64,000 bases of DNA from Bacillus sp. ISL-41 (GCF_018613235.1 NZ_JAGGQP010000052.1:8342-72341); one strand, 5' to 3'; positions 9,591 to 19,334 are shown, counted from the first letter of the stretch. Notes: generated from the sequence alone by a model not told the origin. Program-made: numbers and translations.

Positions 9591-10391
9591 ATGGATAAAA
9601 GATGGTTGAGCTTTGAGCTTCATAAACGGAAAATTTTAACACTGCTCCTATCGTTGGTGTTTATCATGAGCTTATTCTCTGTTGAATGGAATAGCGAATT
9701 GATTCATAGCAAGGGGTTAGAAACAGCCAAACAAATTGCGGCAGCATTTTTCACGCCTGAATTATCAGGTGACATCCTTATTCTGGCCATGGAGTCAAGC
9801 TGGACTACTCTTTCTTATGCTTCGGCCGGCATGAGCCTTGCGATTATCATTGCTTTTTTCTATGGAATTCTCGCCTCAGGAATTGTGGTATCAGAAGGTA
9901 ACATCAAAAGGTATATTCGGCCTTTTTTCAGAGGCCAGCTTGGCTTCATGAGAGCTATTCATGAACTCGTTTGGGCCTGGTTATTCGTCGCCTCGATCGG
10001 CCTCTCTCCTTTTGCCGCGATTTTTGCACTGGCTATCCCCTACGGCGGCATCCTTGGAAGAATTTTTGCAGATATGCTAGAGGATATATCACAGGAACCC
10101 ATTAAAGCATTGGAAGCAGCAGGAGCTTCAAAACTGCAGGCTTTATGGTATGGCTACTTGCCGTTGGTAAGAGCGAACATTACGAGTTATGCGATGTACC
10201 GGTTTGAATGCGCAGTCCGTTCGTCCGCCATCATGAGTTTTGTCGGTATCGGCGGCCTGGGGTATCAAATTCAGTTGAGTCTAGATGACCTTCACTATGA
10301 TGAAGTTTGGACTTTCGTATACTTTTTAATCGCCCTAGTCATCGTGATTGATCTCTGGAGCAATCAATTAAGAAAGAGGCTGGTACAATGA
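9591..10391 (+). CDS. phnE: PhnE-type ABC transporter permease 1
   Basis: Inner-membrane permease of 266 residues. Several hydrophobic segments are visible (about residues 16-32, 75-100, 125-150, 210-225, 240-257). The cytoplasmic coupling loop EALEAAGASKLQALWYGYLP near residues 177-196 matches the PhnE EAA-type motif, and GIGGLGYQIQLS follows. AAGGAGATCTCTTG precedes the ATG. It overlaps the next permease gene by four bases (ATGA). Confidence 0.87.
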   Translation: MDKRWLSFELHKRKILTLLLSLVFIMSLFSVEWNSELIHSKGLETAKQIAAAFFTPELSGDILILAMESSWTTLSYASAGMSLAIIIAFFYGILASGIVVSEGNIKRYIRPFFRGQLGFMRAIHELVWAWLFVASIGLSPFAAIFALAIPYGGILGRIFADMLEDISQEPIKALEAAGASKLQALWYGYLPLVRANITSYAMYRFECAVRSSAIMSFVGIGGLGYQIQLSLDDLHYDEVWTFVYFLIALVIVIDLWSNQLRKRLVQ

Positions 10392-11224
10392 AGAAATATA
10401 AACTTAGCTTTGTGACAGCTTCCGTCTATGCTTTATTGCTACTTATGGTTGGCTCGTGGGTTTCGATCTTTATTGTTGAAAAAGCAAGCTTGACCTTACT
10501 TTTTACAGAAAAGAATCTTTTTTACGCTAGCAAATTCTTTAAAGGGCTTTTGGGTATCGATGAAGAAAGTCCAGCCTATCTTCATGCTGAAAACTGGAAA
10601 AACGCACTCAATCTTACATTCGAAACTTTGATGATGAGTGTGATGGCAACTGGCTTCGCCACAATTGCCGCATTCCTGACAGTTGTACCAGCAGCAAGGA
10701 ATGTTGCAGACGGGTCCCTCACGCTGGTTAAGAAATGGCATGGTTGGCTTTCATTTGGTATTGTTCGCGGAGGGTATATCTTTTCTCGGGCAGTTCCGGA
10801 GCTTGTTTGGGCAATGATCATCATCTTCATCTTTAAACCTGGAGTATTGCCGGGTGCAATCGCACTTGCTCTTCATAATTTCGGGATTCTCGGAAAGCTT
10901 TTTGCAGAGGTTATAGAAGATTTAGACTCAAGACCGGTTCGGAATCTTTCTTCATCCGGGGCAGGACGTTTTCAGCTTTTTTTATATGGTGTACTCCCAG
11001 CCGCTCTCCCTCGATACTTGACGTATATACTTTACCGTTGGGAAGTCATCATGCGGACGACGATTGTCGTAGGGTTTGTTGGCGCAGGCGGGCTAGGACA
11101 GCAATTCAAGCTGAGCATGAGTTTTTTCCATTACACAGACATAACTCTTTTGCTATTTTTCTATCTTGCCCTGGTATTTGCCGCTGACTACATTTCAGAA
11201 AAAGCGAGAATTTTCATAAAATAA
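10388..11224 (+). CDS. phnE: PhnE-type ABC transporter permease 2
   Basis: Second inner-membrane permease, 278 residues, that would pair with the preceding one as a heterodimer. An N-terminal hydrophobic segment is followed by a long extracytoplasmic stretch, further helices, the coupling loop RNLSSSGAGRFQLFLYGVLP near 183-202, and VGAGGLGQQFKLS. It begins inside the stop of the previous gene (ATGA overlap), and a strong terminator follows, which closes the operon. Confidence 0.87.
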   Translation: MKKYKLSFVTASVYALLLLMVGSWVSIFIVEKASLTLLFTEKNLFYASKFFKGLLGIDEESPAYLHAENWKNALNLTFETLMMSVMATGFATIAAFLTVVPAARNVADGSLTLVKKWHGWLSFGIVRGGYIFSRAVPELVWAMIIIFIFKPGVLPGAIALALHNFGILGKLFAEVIEDLDSRPVRNLSSSGAGRFQLFLYGVLPAALPRYLTYILYRWEVIMRTTIVVGFVGAGGLGQQFKLSMSFFHYTDITLLLFFYLALVFAADYISEKARIFIK

Positions 11225-11249
11225 ATCCGGCCTGGATGTGGCCGGATTT
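11223..11249. terminator. bidirectional terminator after the PhnE-type operon
   Basis: Ten-base stem (11223-11232 with 11240-11249) with a 7-base loop between convergent genes; T-run on the plus strand, A/T-rich on the other side. Confidence 0.82.
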
Positions 11250-11253
11250 TACT

Positions 11254-11676
11254 TTATAATATATCAATCTTGTCCAGTCCATTTTCCAGGAAGTATTTTT
11301 CATAACGAGCCTTCAGCTGGAAAAGCCGATTTATTTTTTGTTCTATAGAAGCATTGATGCTGACTTCGCGCTTCAAATCAATTGTTGCGAGCTTATGGGT
11401 TAGCTGGTCCCAAAATACGTCTTCCTCGTATTCATCTATAATCGCTTCAACTGTATTTTTAAGGTCCTCGGAAAGGTAATAATACTCTTCTTCCTTGTCA
11501 TAGTAGATCCCGTCACCAGCTTCAAAGTCCCTTGCGAGCGAAAAAATGTATTGTTCAAGATCCTCCGCTTTACTCACCAGTTCCTTATTGGCTTCCGTCA
11601 ACCCAAGCGGCCAATTTCCAAGCTGCATTAATTTCACGAGTGTTAAATATTGTTCTTTCGAAAGGTCAATTTTCAT
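11254..11676 (-). CDS. conserved hypothetical protein, acidic and helical
   Basis: A 140-residue soluble protein with no signal peptide and no recognised domain. It is rich in Glu, Asp, Lys and Tyr and appears all-helical: an opening MKIDLSKEQYLTLVKLM, an acidic centre (YYDKEEEYYYLSEDL, IIDEYEEDVFWDQL) and a charged C-terminal helix. The ATG at 11676 is preceded by GGGGAGGGG; a start 7 codons upstream precedes that site. It is monocistronic, and no function is proposed. Confidence 0.65.
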   Translation of the reverse strand: MKIDLSKEQYLTLVKLMQLGNWPLGLTEANKELVSKAEDLEQYIFSLARDFEAGDGIYYDKEEEYYYLSEDLKNTVEAIIDEYEEDVFWDQLTHKLATIDLKREVSINASIEQKINRLFQLKARYEKYFLENGLDKIDIL

Positions 11677-11811
11677 ATATAACCCCTCCCCTTTCATATG
11701 CTTGTTTCATATATATGAAAGAAAGATGGCCAGCTTTCCTAAATATAACTTCAATTAAGACCTTTTTGTTAACCAGCCTTTTATACTATCTGGATTTTAT
11801 GCTCCCCAAAA

Positions 11812-11845
11812 TAAAAACGGCAAGCCGCTGTTCAGGGGCTCGCCG
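11812..11845 (-). terminator. terminator of the small gene at 11860
   Basis: Nine-base stem (11818-11826 with 11837-11845, one G-T pair) followed on the minus strand by TTTTTA, directly downstream of the 48-codon gene. Its presence supports that gene. Confidence 0.75.
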
Positions 11846-11859
11846 GAATCTATTTGAAC

Positions 11860-12006
11860 CTAGTTGCTGATATTGATTGCTTCACCTAAAAGCTGAATAT
11901 CTTTATAAATCTCATTTTTCAGTTCCTTATCCTCGCATTGTGCGTACTCATCGAATAAACGGCCAAGTTCCTTTATAAATAACAGATGTTCTTCGACTGC
12001 AACCAT
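11860..12006 (-). CDS. small conserved-looking hypothetical protein (48 residues)
   Basis: An open frame of 48 codons on the minus strand with AAAGGGG placed about 7 bases before its ATG and an intrinsic terminator after its stop. The product begins MVAVEEHLLFIKELGRL and is a probable amphipathic two-helix protein with one cysteine (residue 24). There is no signal peptide. Function unknown; the ribosome site and terminator make it likely to be a real gene. Confidence 0.6.
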   Translation of the reverse strand: MVAVEEHLLFIKELGRLFDEYAQCEDKELKNEIYKDIQLLGEAINISN

Positions 12007-12218
12007 ACAGAGACCCCTTTACACAGAAGATGACCAGTGGCTAATGCTGCAATTCTATTTCTGCTGACCAGAATATTTACCCGTTAAAACTTATATCAAA
12101 CTACCAATTTTTATAATTATATGAAGGTACTGTCCACTATATGACAACCAGTTTGTTTAGTGGCCAATCCATTAAGGTATGTATTAAAAAGAGACATAAA
12201 TATTCAGGGGGTAACCAT

Positions 12219-13304
12219 ATGTGGATTCAACGACCTTTTTTTAAATACGCAACAGCAACGATCCTGCTGCTGCTTATCATTTTACTCTTTGGGAAGATAG
12301 ACTACTTCCTTTGGCCGCTGCAAAACTTTATTGTTGCCATTTTCTTTCCTGTTCTGATTTCTGGCCTCATATATTATATTTTGCGGAAGCCAGTTGAATG
12401 GCTTGACCGATTCATGCCAAAGATTGCAAGTATATTGATTGTATTCATCTTAGTAGCTGGGTTATTCACAGGATTTATTTATTTTGCGGGATCTCTATTA
12501 GGAGGACAGGTCAGTGACTTTACTGAAAATTTCCCACAAAAGGTAGAGGAAATTACGGAAGAATCGAAAAATGTCATCAATGATAATCAGCTTGGTTTTA
12601 TTAATGCAGAGGATATCAAGCAAAGGGCACTAAACTATCTAAGCAGGGTTTCACAAAACCTGGGGGAAAATATTATGACAGTATTTTCCGTTATTACGAG
12701 TATCGCGACAGTACTCGTTGTTGTCCCGTTTCTTGCATTTTTCTTTCTGAAAGATGATGAAAAATTAAGGCCTTATATTATGAAGCTAATTCCTGATGAA
12801 CATGAGCAGGAAGGCAATAGAATCTTGAAGGATATAGATAAAACACTGTTCACATATGTAACAGGCCAATTCATCATTGCCCTTGTCGATGGAACGCTTA
12901 TGTATATTGGTTACAAGATTATTGGACTTGATTACGCTCTTATTTTAGCTATTTTCACGATGTTTTTGACTGTGGTTCCTTTTCTGGGACCGATTATTGG
13001 TGTCATTCCAGCGTTGTTTGTAGCTCTCACAAGCAGTCCAATGATGATGCTGAAGGTACTGGTTGTCCTCTTAATCGTGCAGCAGCTTGAAGGGAATCTT
13101 GTCACTCCTCAGGTGATGGGGAAAAAGCTCAGCATCCATCCGATTACCGTTATCCTTCTGTTAATTGCGGCAGGATCCTTGTATGGTTTCATAGGAATTC
13201 TAATCGCCATACCACTTTATTCAGTTGTAAAAATCGTCATAAAGGATGTTTGGAAATTTTACAAACTTAGGGAAAAGAAGAACTTTATCAACCCTGATTC
13301 ATAA
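12219..13304 (+). CDS. AI-2E transporter family permease
   Basis: Polytopic membrane protein (361 residues) of the AI-2E/UPF0118 family (former DUF20), which B. subtilis has in several copies; family roles include autoinducer or ion transport and are mostly untested. Visible: paired N-terminal hydrophobic segments, a soluble helical stretch (about residues 95-155) and a C-terminal membrane block with the characteristic FLGPIIGVIPA and EGNLVTPQVMGKKLSIHP motifs. The ATG at 12219 has AGGGGGT in front; the frame is open 26 codons further upstream without a ribosome site. Monocistronic. Confidence 0.85.
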   Translation: MWIQRPFFKYATATILLLLIILLFGKIDYFLWPLQNFIVAIFFPVLISGLIYYILRKPVEWLDRFMPKIASILIVFILVAGLFTGFIYFAGSLLGGQVSDFTENFPQKVEEITEESKNVINDNQLGFINAEDIKQRALNYLSRVSQNLGENIMTVFSVITSIATVLVVVPFLAFFFLKDDEKLRPYIMKLIPDEHEQEGNRILKDIDKTLFTYVTGQFIIALVDGTLMYIGYKIIGLDYALILAIFTMFLTVVPFLGPIIGVIPALFVALTSSPMMMLKVLVVLLIVQQLEGNLVTPQVMGKKLSIHPITVILLLIAAGSLYGFIGILIAIPLYSVVKIVIKDVWKFYKLREKKNFINPDS

Positions 13305-13311
13305 ACGCATC

Positions 13312-13343
13312 ACAAAAGGCCAGCATCGAAGCTGGCCTTTTGT
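13312..13343. terminator. bidirectional terminator between permease and lipase genes
   Basis: Perfect 13-bp stem (13312-13324 with 13331-13343) with a 6-base loop between convergent genes. Confidence 0.88.
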
Positions 13344-13347
13344 CTGC

Positions 13348-14076
13348 TTAATTTGTATTCTGTCCCCCATCTTCCAAGCCATCAAGGATCAGAGGTCTTA
13401 CTGTTGAATCAGTCAACAAACCGCTATGGCTTACACCACTAATTTCAATATTTTCTGCCCCCTCTATGATTGAACTCGTGTAAGGATTAATGACTGTATC
13501 AGCACTGCTATATATTGATGTGTATTGAATGGCCGCTGACGTGTCACTGCCATTCGGTGTTTCATCAACACTGTTTAAGTCGTTCAGGAAAGCACTTCCA
13601 GGAACCATTTCTCTTGCTCCTTCTGTCCACAACCCGAAATATGAAGAATTCGTTCCGTGATGAGGGGAACCTAATGTGACTACATCATCGACATTTTGAG
13701 AACCTTCCAGGTATTTTACATAGTATCGAGTACTTAGTCCGCCCATACTATGTGCAACTATATCTACTTTTGATGCTTTTGTCTGGCGCAAGACGTTTTT
13801 CACGAATGATTGCAGTTCGTACGCATTGTCTACACTGCTTCCTATAGTATCTGAATATTGAATGGCATACAGGTAATCGGATGGCCATCCCTTGCTGATA
13901 AGCCATTCTTTCATGTTATCAAAACTGGATGCTGAACCTGTAAAACCGTGGACAAAAACGATCGGGTCCTTCTCAGAAGCAACAGGCACTTTCTTAGCCG
14001 CTTCGGCTGTTGAAAAGATAGAAAGAATGAAAACAATTGTCACAGCGATACTCACTAAACTCCTGGTCTTTTTCAT
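13348..14076 (-). CDS. secreted triacylglycerol lipase/esterase
   Basis: Secreted alpha/beta-hydrolase of 242 residues. Signal peptide of about 26 residues ending in STAEA. The oxyanion region is IVFVHGFTG (residues 39-47). The nucleophile elbow is AHSMGG with S110, where alanine replaces the usual first glycine, as in Bacillus lipases. D193 (SSADTVI) and H217 (GVSHSGL) complete the triad in the expected order. It is slightly longer than B. subtilis LipA (212 residues) but has the same layout. Expected to hydrolyse ester bonds of lipids outside the cell; substrate range is not predictable. Confidence 0.87.
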   Translation of the reverse strand: MKKTRSLVSIAVTIVFILSIFSTAEAAKKVPVASEKDPIVFVHGFTGSASSFDNMKEWLISKGWPSDYLYAIQYSDTIGSSVDNAYELQSFVKNVLRQTKASKVDIVAHSMGGLSTRYYVKYLEGSQNVDDVVTLGSPHHGTNSSYFGLWTEGAREMVPGSAFLNDLNSVDETPNGSDTSAAIQYTSIYSSADTVINPYTSSIIEGAENIEISGVSHSGLLTDSTVRPLILDGLEDGGQNTN

Positions 14077-14289
14077 TGATAACCTCCTAAGATTTTATTC
14101 TATAAATCTTATGGCGGCGCTTTCATAAAATTCCTGCATCTTGTTTTTATCCGTATTCCCTTGTATTCCATTACACACTCGGCCATAAAATAAGACTCTT
14201 TACTCACTTTATTAAGTTGGGAAATTCTGAATAAAATTCCTTCCGTTTGGACATTCTATTTGCGATTCAAAAAAGAGGAGGATTTGCCA

Positions 14290-14793
14290 ATGAAACGAAT
14301 TAGCGTACAGATGCTTATCCTGATTATGACCGTCCTTTTGTTCACTGGGTGCAATACATATACGGATGAGGGAGCAGAAACTTATCAGATAAATAATGAT
14401 GGTGCACAAATCCAGAGGATCAACCAGGAGTACACCTCCAATTCATATAATCAAACATACAGGATGCATGTGGATGAAAATGCGGAGGGACAAGTAGAAA
14501 TGCTTAATGGTGTTCAAAACGCAACTGTCATCACTGTGCAGCGAAAAGCTTATGTGGCTATAGTTCTCGAAAACGGCGATACAAAGGCTATTCCGGGTGA
14601 TTTAGAAAATAAAATTTCTCAACAGATTAAAATCGCCGATGAGTCAATTGCTGATGTTTATGTATCATCCAATGCGGATTTTGTTGTTGATATGACAGAC
14701 TATAGGGAGCAGCTTCAGACCGGAAGACCAATCGTGGGGCTTACTGACGACTTTAATGCGACAATAGAAAGAATTTTCCCAGGCAACCGTTAA
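14290..14793 (+). CDS. YhcN/YlaJ family sporulation lipoprotein
   Basis: A 167-residue lipoprotein: MKRISVQ signal, lipobox FTGC (cysteine at about residue 21), then a mainly polar body with VQNATVITVQRKAYVAIVLE and an ADESIADVYVSSNADFVVDM stretch that is typical of the YhcN/YlaJ family. Members are inner spore-membrane or germination-related lipoproteins in bacilli. GAGGAGG precedes the ATG at 14290; ten upstream in-frame codons are not expected to be translated. Single gene. Confidence 0.8.
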   Translation: MKRISVQMLILIMTVLLFTGCNTYTDEGAETYQINNDGAQIQRINQEYTSNSYNQTYRMHVDENAEGQVEMLNGVQNATVITVQRKAYVAIVLENGDTKAIPGDLENKISQQIKIADESIADVYVSSNADFVVDMTDYREQLQTGRPIVGLTDDFNATIERIFPGNR

Positions 14794-14819
14794 ATAAACA
14801 GCAAGGGTCGCAAATGAGC

Positions 14820-14850
14820 AAGGGCATCGGGTCAAACCCGATGCCCTTTT
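14820..14850 (+). terminator. terminator of YhcN/YlaJ gene
   Basis: Perfect 13-bp stem (14820-14832 with 14836-14848), 3-base loop, then TT. It lies between convergent genes and may also serve the minus-strand gene ending at 14855. Confidence 0.85.
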
Positions 14851-14854
14851 ATAT

Positions 14855-15403
14855 TTAAGAAGGCAATTGTGTTCCTCCCCCACTCTCACCATTATTAAGC
14901 ACTTCATCAATCATTTTATCAAGCCTGATAATGCTTTGTTTTGCCCGTTCAGCGTCTATTTTCCTGTAGTGGTGGTTTCCTCCTTCTTCTTCGTCTTTCT
15001 CATCTGCCCATTTCACTACCTGCTGAAGCGGAGTACGGACAATATCATTTGAAGGCAAAAAGGAGTCTGTGTGGAAAAGAATTGCAAGTGAAGTGGCTTT
15101 CGCCTGCACGGGGTTTTCACCCAATCGGATCAAGAGTTTATGCGCTCTCTCTGCTCCCTTAATTGGATGGATATCATTTTTACGGTAGAGCTCATAGTCC
15201 CATTTGCCGTTCCTGTACCAGGTGAAATGGCCGATATCATGCAGAAAACCGGCTTTTGCGGCAATATCAACGTCTACATTATGCTCCCTTGCAAGATGGA
15301 ATGCGTGGTACGCCACAGCAATAGCATGGGCCATACCAGAACGCTTCAGATATTTCTGGGCAATATGGTGTTCAAATATGTTTAAAAGAGTTACATCCCT
15401 CAT
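14855..15403 (-). CDS. HD-domain phosphohydrolase
   Basis: Soluble 182-residue protein of the HD metal-dependent phosphohydrolase superfamily. The helical core shows a His in VAYHAFHLA, the defining HD pair in GFLHDIGHF (near residues 53-61) and further metal ligands in LFHTDSF and VVKWADEKD. Substrates in the family are nucleotides and signalling nucleotides; nothing here identifies which. It stands alone; GGAGG lies before the ATG. Confidence 0.78.
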   Translation of the reverse strand: MRDVTLLNIFEHHIAQKYLKRSGMAHAIAVAYHAFHLAREHNVDVDIAAKAGFLHDIGHFTWYRNGKWDYELYRKNDIHPIKGAERAHKLLIRLGENPVQAKATSLAILFHTDSFLPSNDIVRTPLQQVVKWADEKDEEEGGNHHYRKIDAERAKQSIIRLDKMIDEVLNNGESGGGTQLPS

Positions 15404-15561
15404 TTACAACCTCCTTAGCTGAGGTGATACCCTCATTTTTATGAATGTTAACAGAAATCATACAGAAATGCACTTTTTTCCTTTCTAACTTAAACCATAC
15501 TGATTGATAAAATCTATATTAGAAAGCAGCAAAAGTTGCGAATAGTGCCTTACAAATAGAC

Positions 15562-15595
15562 AAAGCTGGCAAAAGATCAATCCTTTGCCAGCTTT
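15562..15595 (-). terminator. terminator of the large membrane protein gene
   Basis: Twelve-base stem (AAAGCTGGCAAA 15562-15573 with TTTGCCAGCTTT 15584-15595), immediately downstream of the stop codon at 15598 on the minus strand. Confidence 0.8.
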
Positions 15596-15597
15596 AA

Positions 15598-18500
15598 TCA
15601 ATTCCAGTTTTTCAATTTCAACAGTAGGTTTTCTTTCAACTTTATAAGGAAGGTTTGCTCCCCTTTGGTTCCTTTTTGTTTATTCCATTCAATGAAGCTG
15701 GCAACACTTATCAGGATTGATCCGGCAATCAATAAGTAACCCCACCATGGCAGATTTCCCCAGAAGGGTCTCGTCTGCATGACCATATTAAGGAGCAAGA
15801 CGCCTGCTCCAACGAAGAAATAGGCTTTTACCCTCAGCCACATTCCTGCCAGCATGGAAATAAGCGACAGTGATCCAAGAATCAAGGCATCATAAACCGT
15901 ATTGCTGTCCAGGCCATCCTGAATAAGCAAGAGTGAGACCAAAATCAATACTGCCCATTGAATATAGCTGGTGATTTGATTGCTTCTCTCTTTGAAAATA
16001 GACCGTGAAAATATCGCAAGAGCCACGAACGGAAGTACGTATACCTCCCTTTCCAATAAGGCAGGGATTGTAAGCTGCTCTATGGCTGCATAATAAGGAA
16101 CCAGCAGGTACGCACCTGCGATAAAGAGAAGGACACTTACTCCTCTGCCATGAACCCTGCTCCTCTGCAGCCATAACCCTGCAGATATAAGGAGTCCATG
16201 GATAATGAGCGCCCAGAAGGTTTCGCCATTCATTAGTGCCACGGAAACAATGAACAAGAAGCCGGCTAATGAATAAGCATCCAGGCTTTGCAGTCCAAAA
16301 ACTCCCCCCTTTTCCCAGAGATTCTTATAATTCCTTCTCCCTGAAAAAATAAGCAAAATTCCAGATCCTGAAAGAATGGCCAGATCCCAATAAACGTGAA
16401 GCTGTGCCAGGAACATGATTTGGATTGTGCCGTAAAAGATCATCAATAACGGGATCATTGCAGCTAAATCCCATTTCACTCTATGGAGCAAAACCAATAT
16501 CGCTGCTGCATAACCAATTGTTATTCCGAACAGCAGCCAGCTGTAGGGATATGCTGAAAGGAAGCTCGCTACTCCTAACAACGAAATTGGAACTAGGTAA
16601 AATAAAGTTCTTTGTTTGTAATTTGTCGATGACAAAACCCAGAATACAGTCAACAAAATACTTGTCATCAAAAAGGCATAGTGGCCAGAATCTGTACCTG
16701 TAAAATAACTGATACCTGTCTTGATCGCTAAGAACAACGTTGTGTATGCTGCGTATAATAGCGTTTTTACTTTCCATTCTCTTTTTACAAAGAAAATGCT
16801 TGCCGCATAAACTCCAGTGGCAATCACATAGCTTAAAATCGCTTCTTCGCCATAAAGGATGAATTCAATGGCCATTATTGGAGCGAGGTAGACATGGGCT
16901 ATCCATGAATAAGCAACTGCCAGCCCTCTCTGCTTTTGAAAAAGTAAAGCAGCTGCTCCCAACAATAACCATCCGCCGCAAGGGATGAGTAAAGACTCTA
17001 CTGCGGCACTAAAATCCAATATTTCTTCATTAATTGAGGCGATTGATATCAGGTACCAGACAAGGCTGACTACACCGGATATTAAGGCGGCCATTGACTC
17101 TCTTGTCGCTTTATAAAGCGAAAGAGACATCAGGATTCCGCCAAACCAAATTAGCGATTCTCCGTAGATATTTGATATAGGAAATACAAATGTGTAAAAG
17201 AGGCTTGCTGCATAGAAACCATTGCCAATGAAAAAAGCATTTCGCGAAAGAGTGATTTCCTTTGTTTTGCGAAGGCCAACACTGACAACCAGTAAAAGAA
17301 TACCCGCAAGCGCTAAATTTCCTGGGATACCGAGCAAATCGTTATAAAAGCTGGAATGGAGCCGTATCTCCTCACCGATTGAAGCGGCTGACAAGCCCAG
17401 AGCGGTAGGCATTGCCCATTGAGCCATTAGCAGCAAAAACGGTCTGTTTTCGATTTCCATCATGACATACAAAGCATAGCCAGTCAGGGAGAACATCAGT
17501 GCCAGCTCCCACCAGTCGAACATCGAAAAAGTAACAAGAATCATGAAAAGCATGATCATCATTCCGACATCCCGCGAGCTTTTTTTAATGGCTTGTAGAT
17601 AATTCATCTTGACCAGCCAGCCTGCAAGAATGAAGAGAATGAATCCAATGAAATAAATTGGCAAAACAAGATTTTCGAAACCGAAATATTTTCCAATCTG
17701 CAAGATTGCTTCAAACATGGCGGCTGCAAGAAAAACCGGACTTAAATATTTAAAAATGATATTTTCATTGGTATTCGCAAGATAAATGAAGTTAGCTGAA
17801 ATGATCAGGTAAGCTGCCATAAGAATAAAAGATGGATTTTCTGTATGAATCATCATCCCTTCAGCTGTTATGAACAAAAAAGCAAGACCTGATACAACAG
17901 CACTAGTAACTTGGAAAGCCCTTTTTAAGGCGTATTTATTATCCAGGAACCTTGGTATGAACAGAAACACGAACCCAAGAAGTGCATAACCTATTACGCT
18001 TACCTCTGTAAATCGCCAATTTTCAAGAATTTGATATGCACCATAAATGAACATGGCACTGAAAACAAAATGATACTCTTTATGCCCATTCACGAAAATC
18101 ATCGACAGATATACAACAGCAGTCAATATCAAATTGAAGCCATTGGAAACATGATTTTCATAAGTGAAAAGCATTAATAAGGTAGACAGGACCAAGTTTG
18201 CCTGAGAATAATGAGCAAGTTCCTTTGTGAACAACGGCAGCTTAGCTTTCTTTTTAAGCTGGTGGTAGGCTGCAATCAGAAGTGTATTGAATAAAATCAA
18301 ACCAAGGTAAAATCCGTCTGTCTCCAATCCAATCGCCCTCAGCAGGTATGCTGCTGCAATGGTTGTCGCAATTAAGGTAAACCACACAAATAACCTTGAT
18401 GATAGCTTTTTGGCCAGAAACGCATAAATCGGGATTAAAATACAACTGCTAATTGTTCCTAAGATGAACCTCCCTCCACCATAGAACGATAAATAAGAGC

Positions 18501-19056
18501 CTAGCAATTCAAACCAGCCTAGTGATAAGGTGAAAATTGGCAGGAAAAGGCTGCCAAGGACGACGAACGCAAAGGCGGTCTTCTCGATTTTTATGATCTT
18601 GTAGCTCGTATAGGCAATTCCGTAAAATAAAGCCGAAACAAGTGCGATTAACCCAGCCTTCATCCACGGAGTCATACTTTCCCAGTTGCTTGTCGCTACG
18701 TACAATCCGCCTATTAATAGCATGATCACCCCAATATTCAATGACCAGGAAATATTCCGTTCACGAATCTCTTCTGCTGTTTTCTTTGGCCTGACCTTTG
18801 CTGGGCGCGCTTTGGGTTGTTCCTTCCTCGCAATAGTTGCTGGAGGTTGGACTTCAAAGGCTGTGGAATCATCCTTTCTGTTCCTGGCGGCCAACTCTTT
18901 TTCCTGCCGTTCTTGTGCCAGCAAATCCAGGAAAAATTGATTATGGGCTTCTGATACACTTTTATATTCCTCCGCTGAAACATAGCCTAATTCTTTTAAA
19001 TTATAAAGCTCATTTCGGAAAATCCTGCGTCTTTCTTCTTTAGGAGCATGTTCCAT
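15598..19056 (-). CDS. giant polytopic membrane protein of unknown function
   Basis: An 1152-residue protein. The first ~105 residues are soluble and charged: a helical KEERRRIFRNELYNLKELGYVSAEEY motif, then a Pro/Lys/Arg-rich linker. The rest is an almost uninterrupted run of some thirty or more hydrophobic segments, with short charged loops and a lysine-rich tail. No transporter signature, catalytic motif or repeat was recognised. The N-terminal helical motif recalls small domains that precede DUF2157-type membrane blocks, but this is weak. The ATG at 19056 has AGGGGGAT before it; a start 7 codons upstream precedes that site. Single gene with its own terminator. Confidence 0.75.
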   Translation of the reverse strand: MEHAPKEERRRIFRNELYNLKELGYVSAEEYKSVSEAHNQFFLDLLAQERQEKELAARNRKDDSTAFEVQPPATIARKEQPKARPAKVRPKKTAEEIRERNISWSLNIGVIMLLIGGLYVATSNWESMTPWMKAGLIALVSALFYGIAYTSYKIIKIEKTAFAFVVLGSLFLPIFTLSLGWFELLGSYLSFYGGGRFILGTISSCILIPIYAFLAKKLSSRLFVWFTLIATTIAAAYLLRAIGLETDGFYLGLILFNTLLIAAYHQLKKKAKLPLFTKELAHYSQANLVLSTLLMLFTYENHVSNGFNLILTAVVYLSMIFVNGHKEYHFVFSAMFIYGAYQILENWRFTEVSVIGYALLGFVFLFIPRFLDNKYALKRAFQVTSAVVSGLAFLFITAEGMMIHTENPSFILMAAYLIISANFIYLANTNENIIFKYLSPVFLAAAMFEAILQIGKYFGFENLVLPIYFIGFILFILAGWLVKMNYLQAIKKSSRDVGMMIMLFMILVTFSMFDWWELALMFSLTGYALYVMMEIENRPFLLLMAQWAMPTALGLSAASIGEEIRLHSSFYNDLLGIPGNLALAGILLLVVSVGLRKTKEITLSRNAFFIGNGFYAASLFYTFVFPISNIYGESLIWFGGILMSLSLYKATRESMAALISGVVSLVWYLISIASINEEILDFSAAVESLLIPCGGWLLLGAAALLFQKQRGLAVAYSWIAHVYLAPIMAIEFILYGEEAILSYVIATGVYAASIFFVKREWKVKTLLYAAYTTLFLAIKTGISYFTGTDSGHYAFLMTSILLTVFWVLSSTNYKQRTLFYLVPISLLGVASFLSAYPYSWLLFGITIGYAAAILVLLHRVKWDLAAMIPLLMIFYGTIQIMFLAQLHVYWDLAILSGSGILLIFSGRRNYKNLWEKGGVFGLQSLDAYSLAGFLFIVSVALMNGETFWALIIHGLLISAGLWLQRSRVHGRGVSVLLFIAGAYLLVPYYAAIEQLTIPALLEREVYVLPFVALAIFSRSIFKERSNQITSYIQWAVLILVSLLLIQDGLDSNTVYDALILGSLSLISMLAGMWLRVKAYFFVGAGVLLLNMVMQTRPFWGNLPWWGYLLIAGSILISVASFIEWNKQKGTKGEQTFLIKLKENLLLKLKNWN

Positions 19057-19334
19057 TTTTATCCCCCTATCCCTCATTAATCCAATACGGTTCGTTTAGT
19101 GTAATTTTACACCTTTTATAAATTAATTCAACATTCAAATTAAAAAATGCACAAGTGATTTTTCGACAATTTCTATTCCAACATTGCGGGTGCACCTTTA
19201 TAATAGGATAAGTATGTTTACAGGCTGTTTATCTAGGACACTGTGTCTTGCTTCGACCATTCTGTTTAAGTTTCAGAATTGGACAATTAAACAACTCCGG
19301 TAAAAAACTAATTAAAAGATTACGAGGTAAGAAA

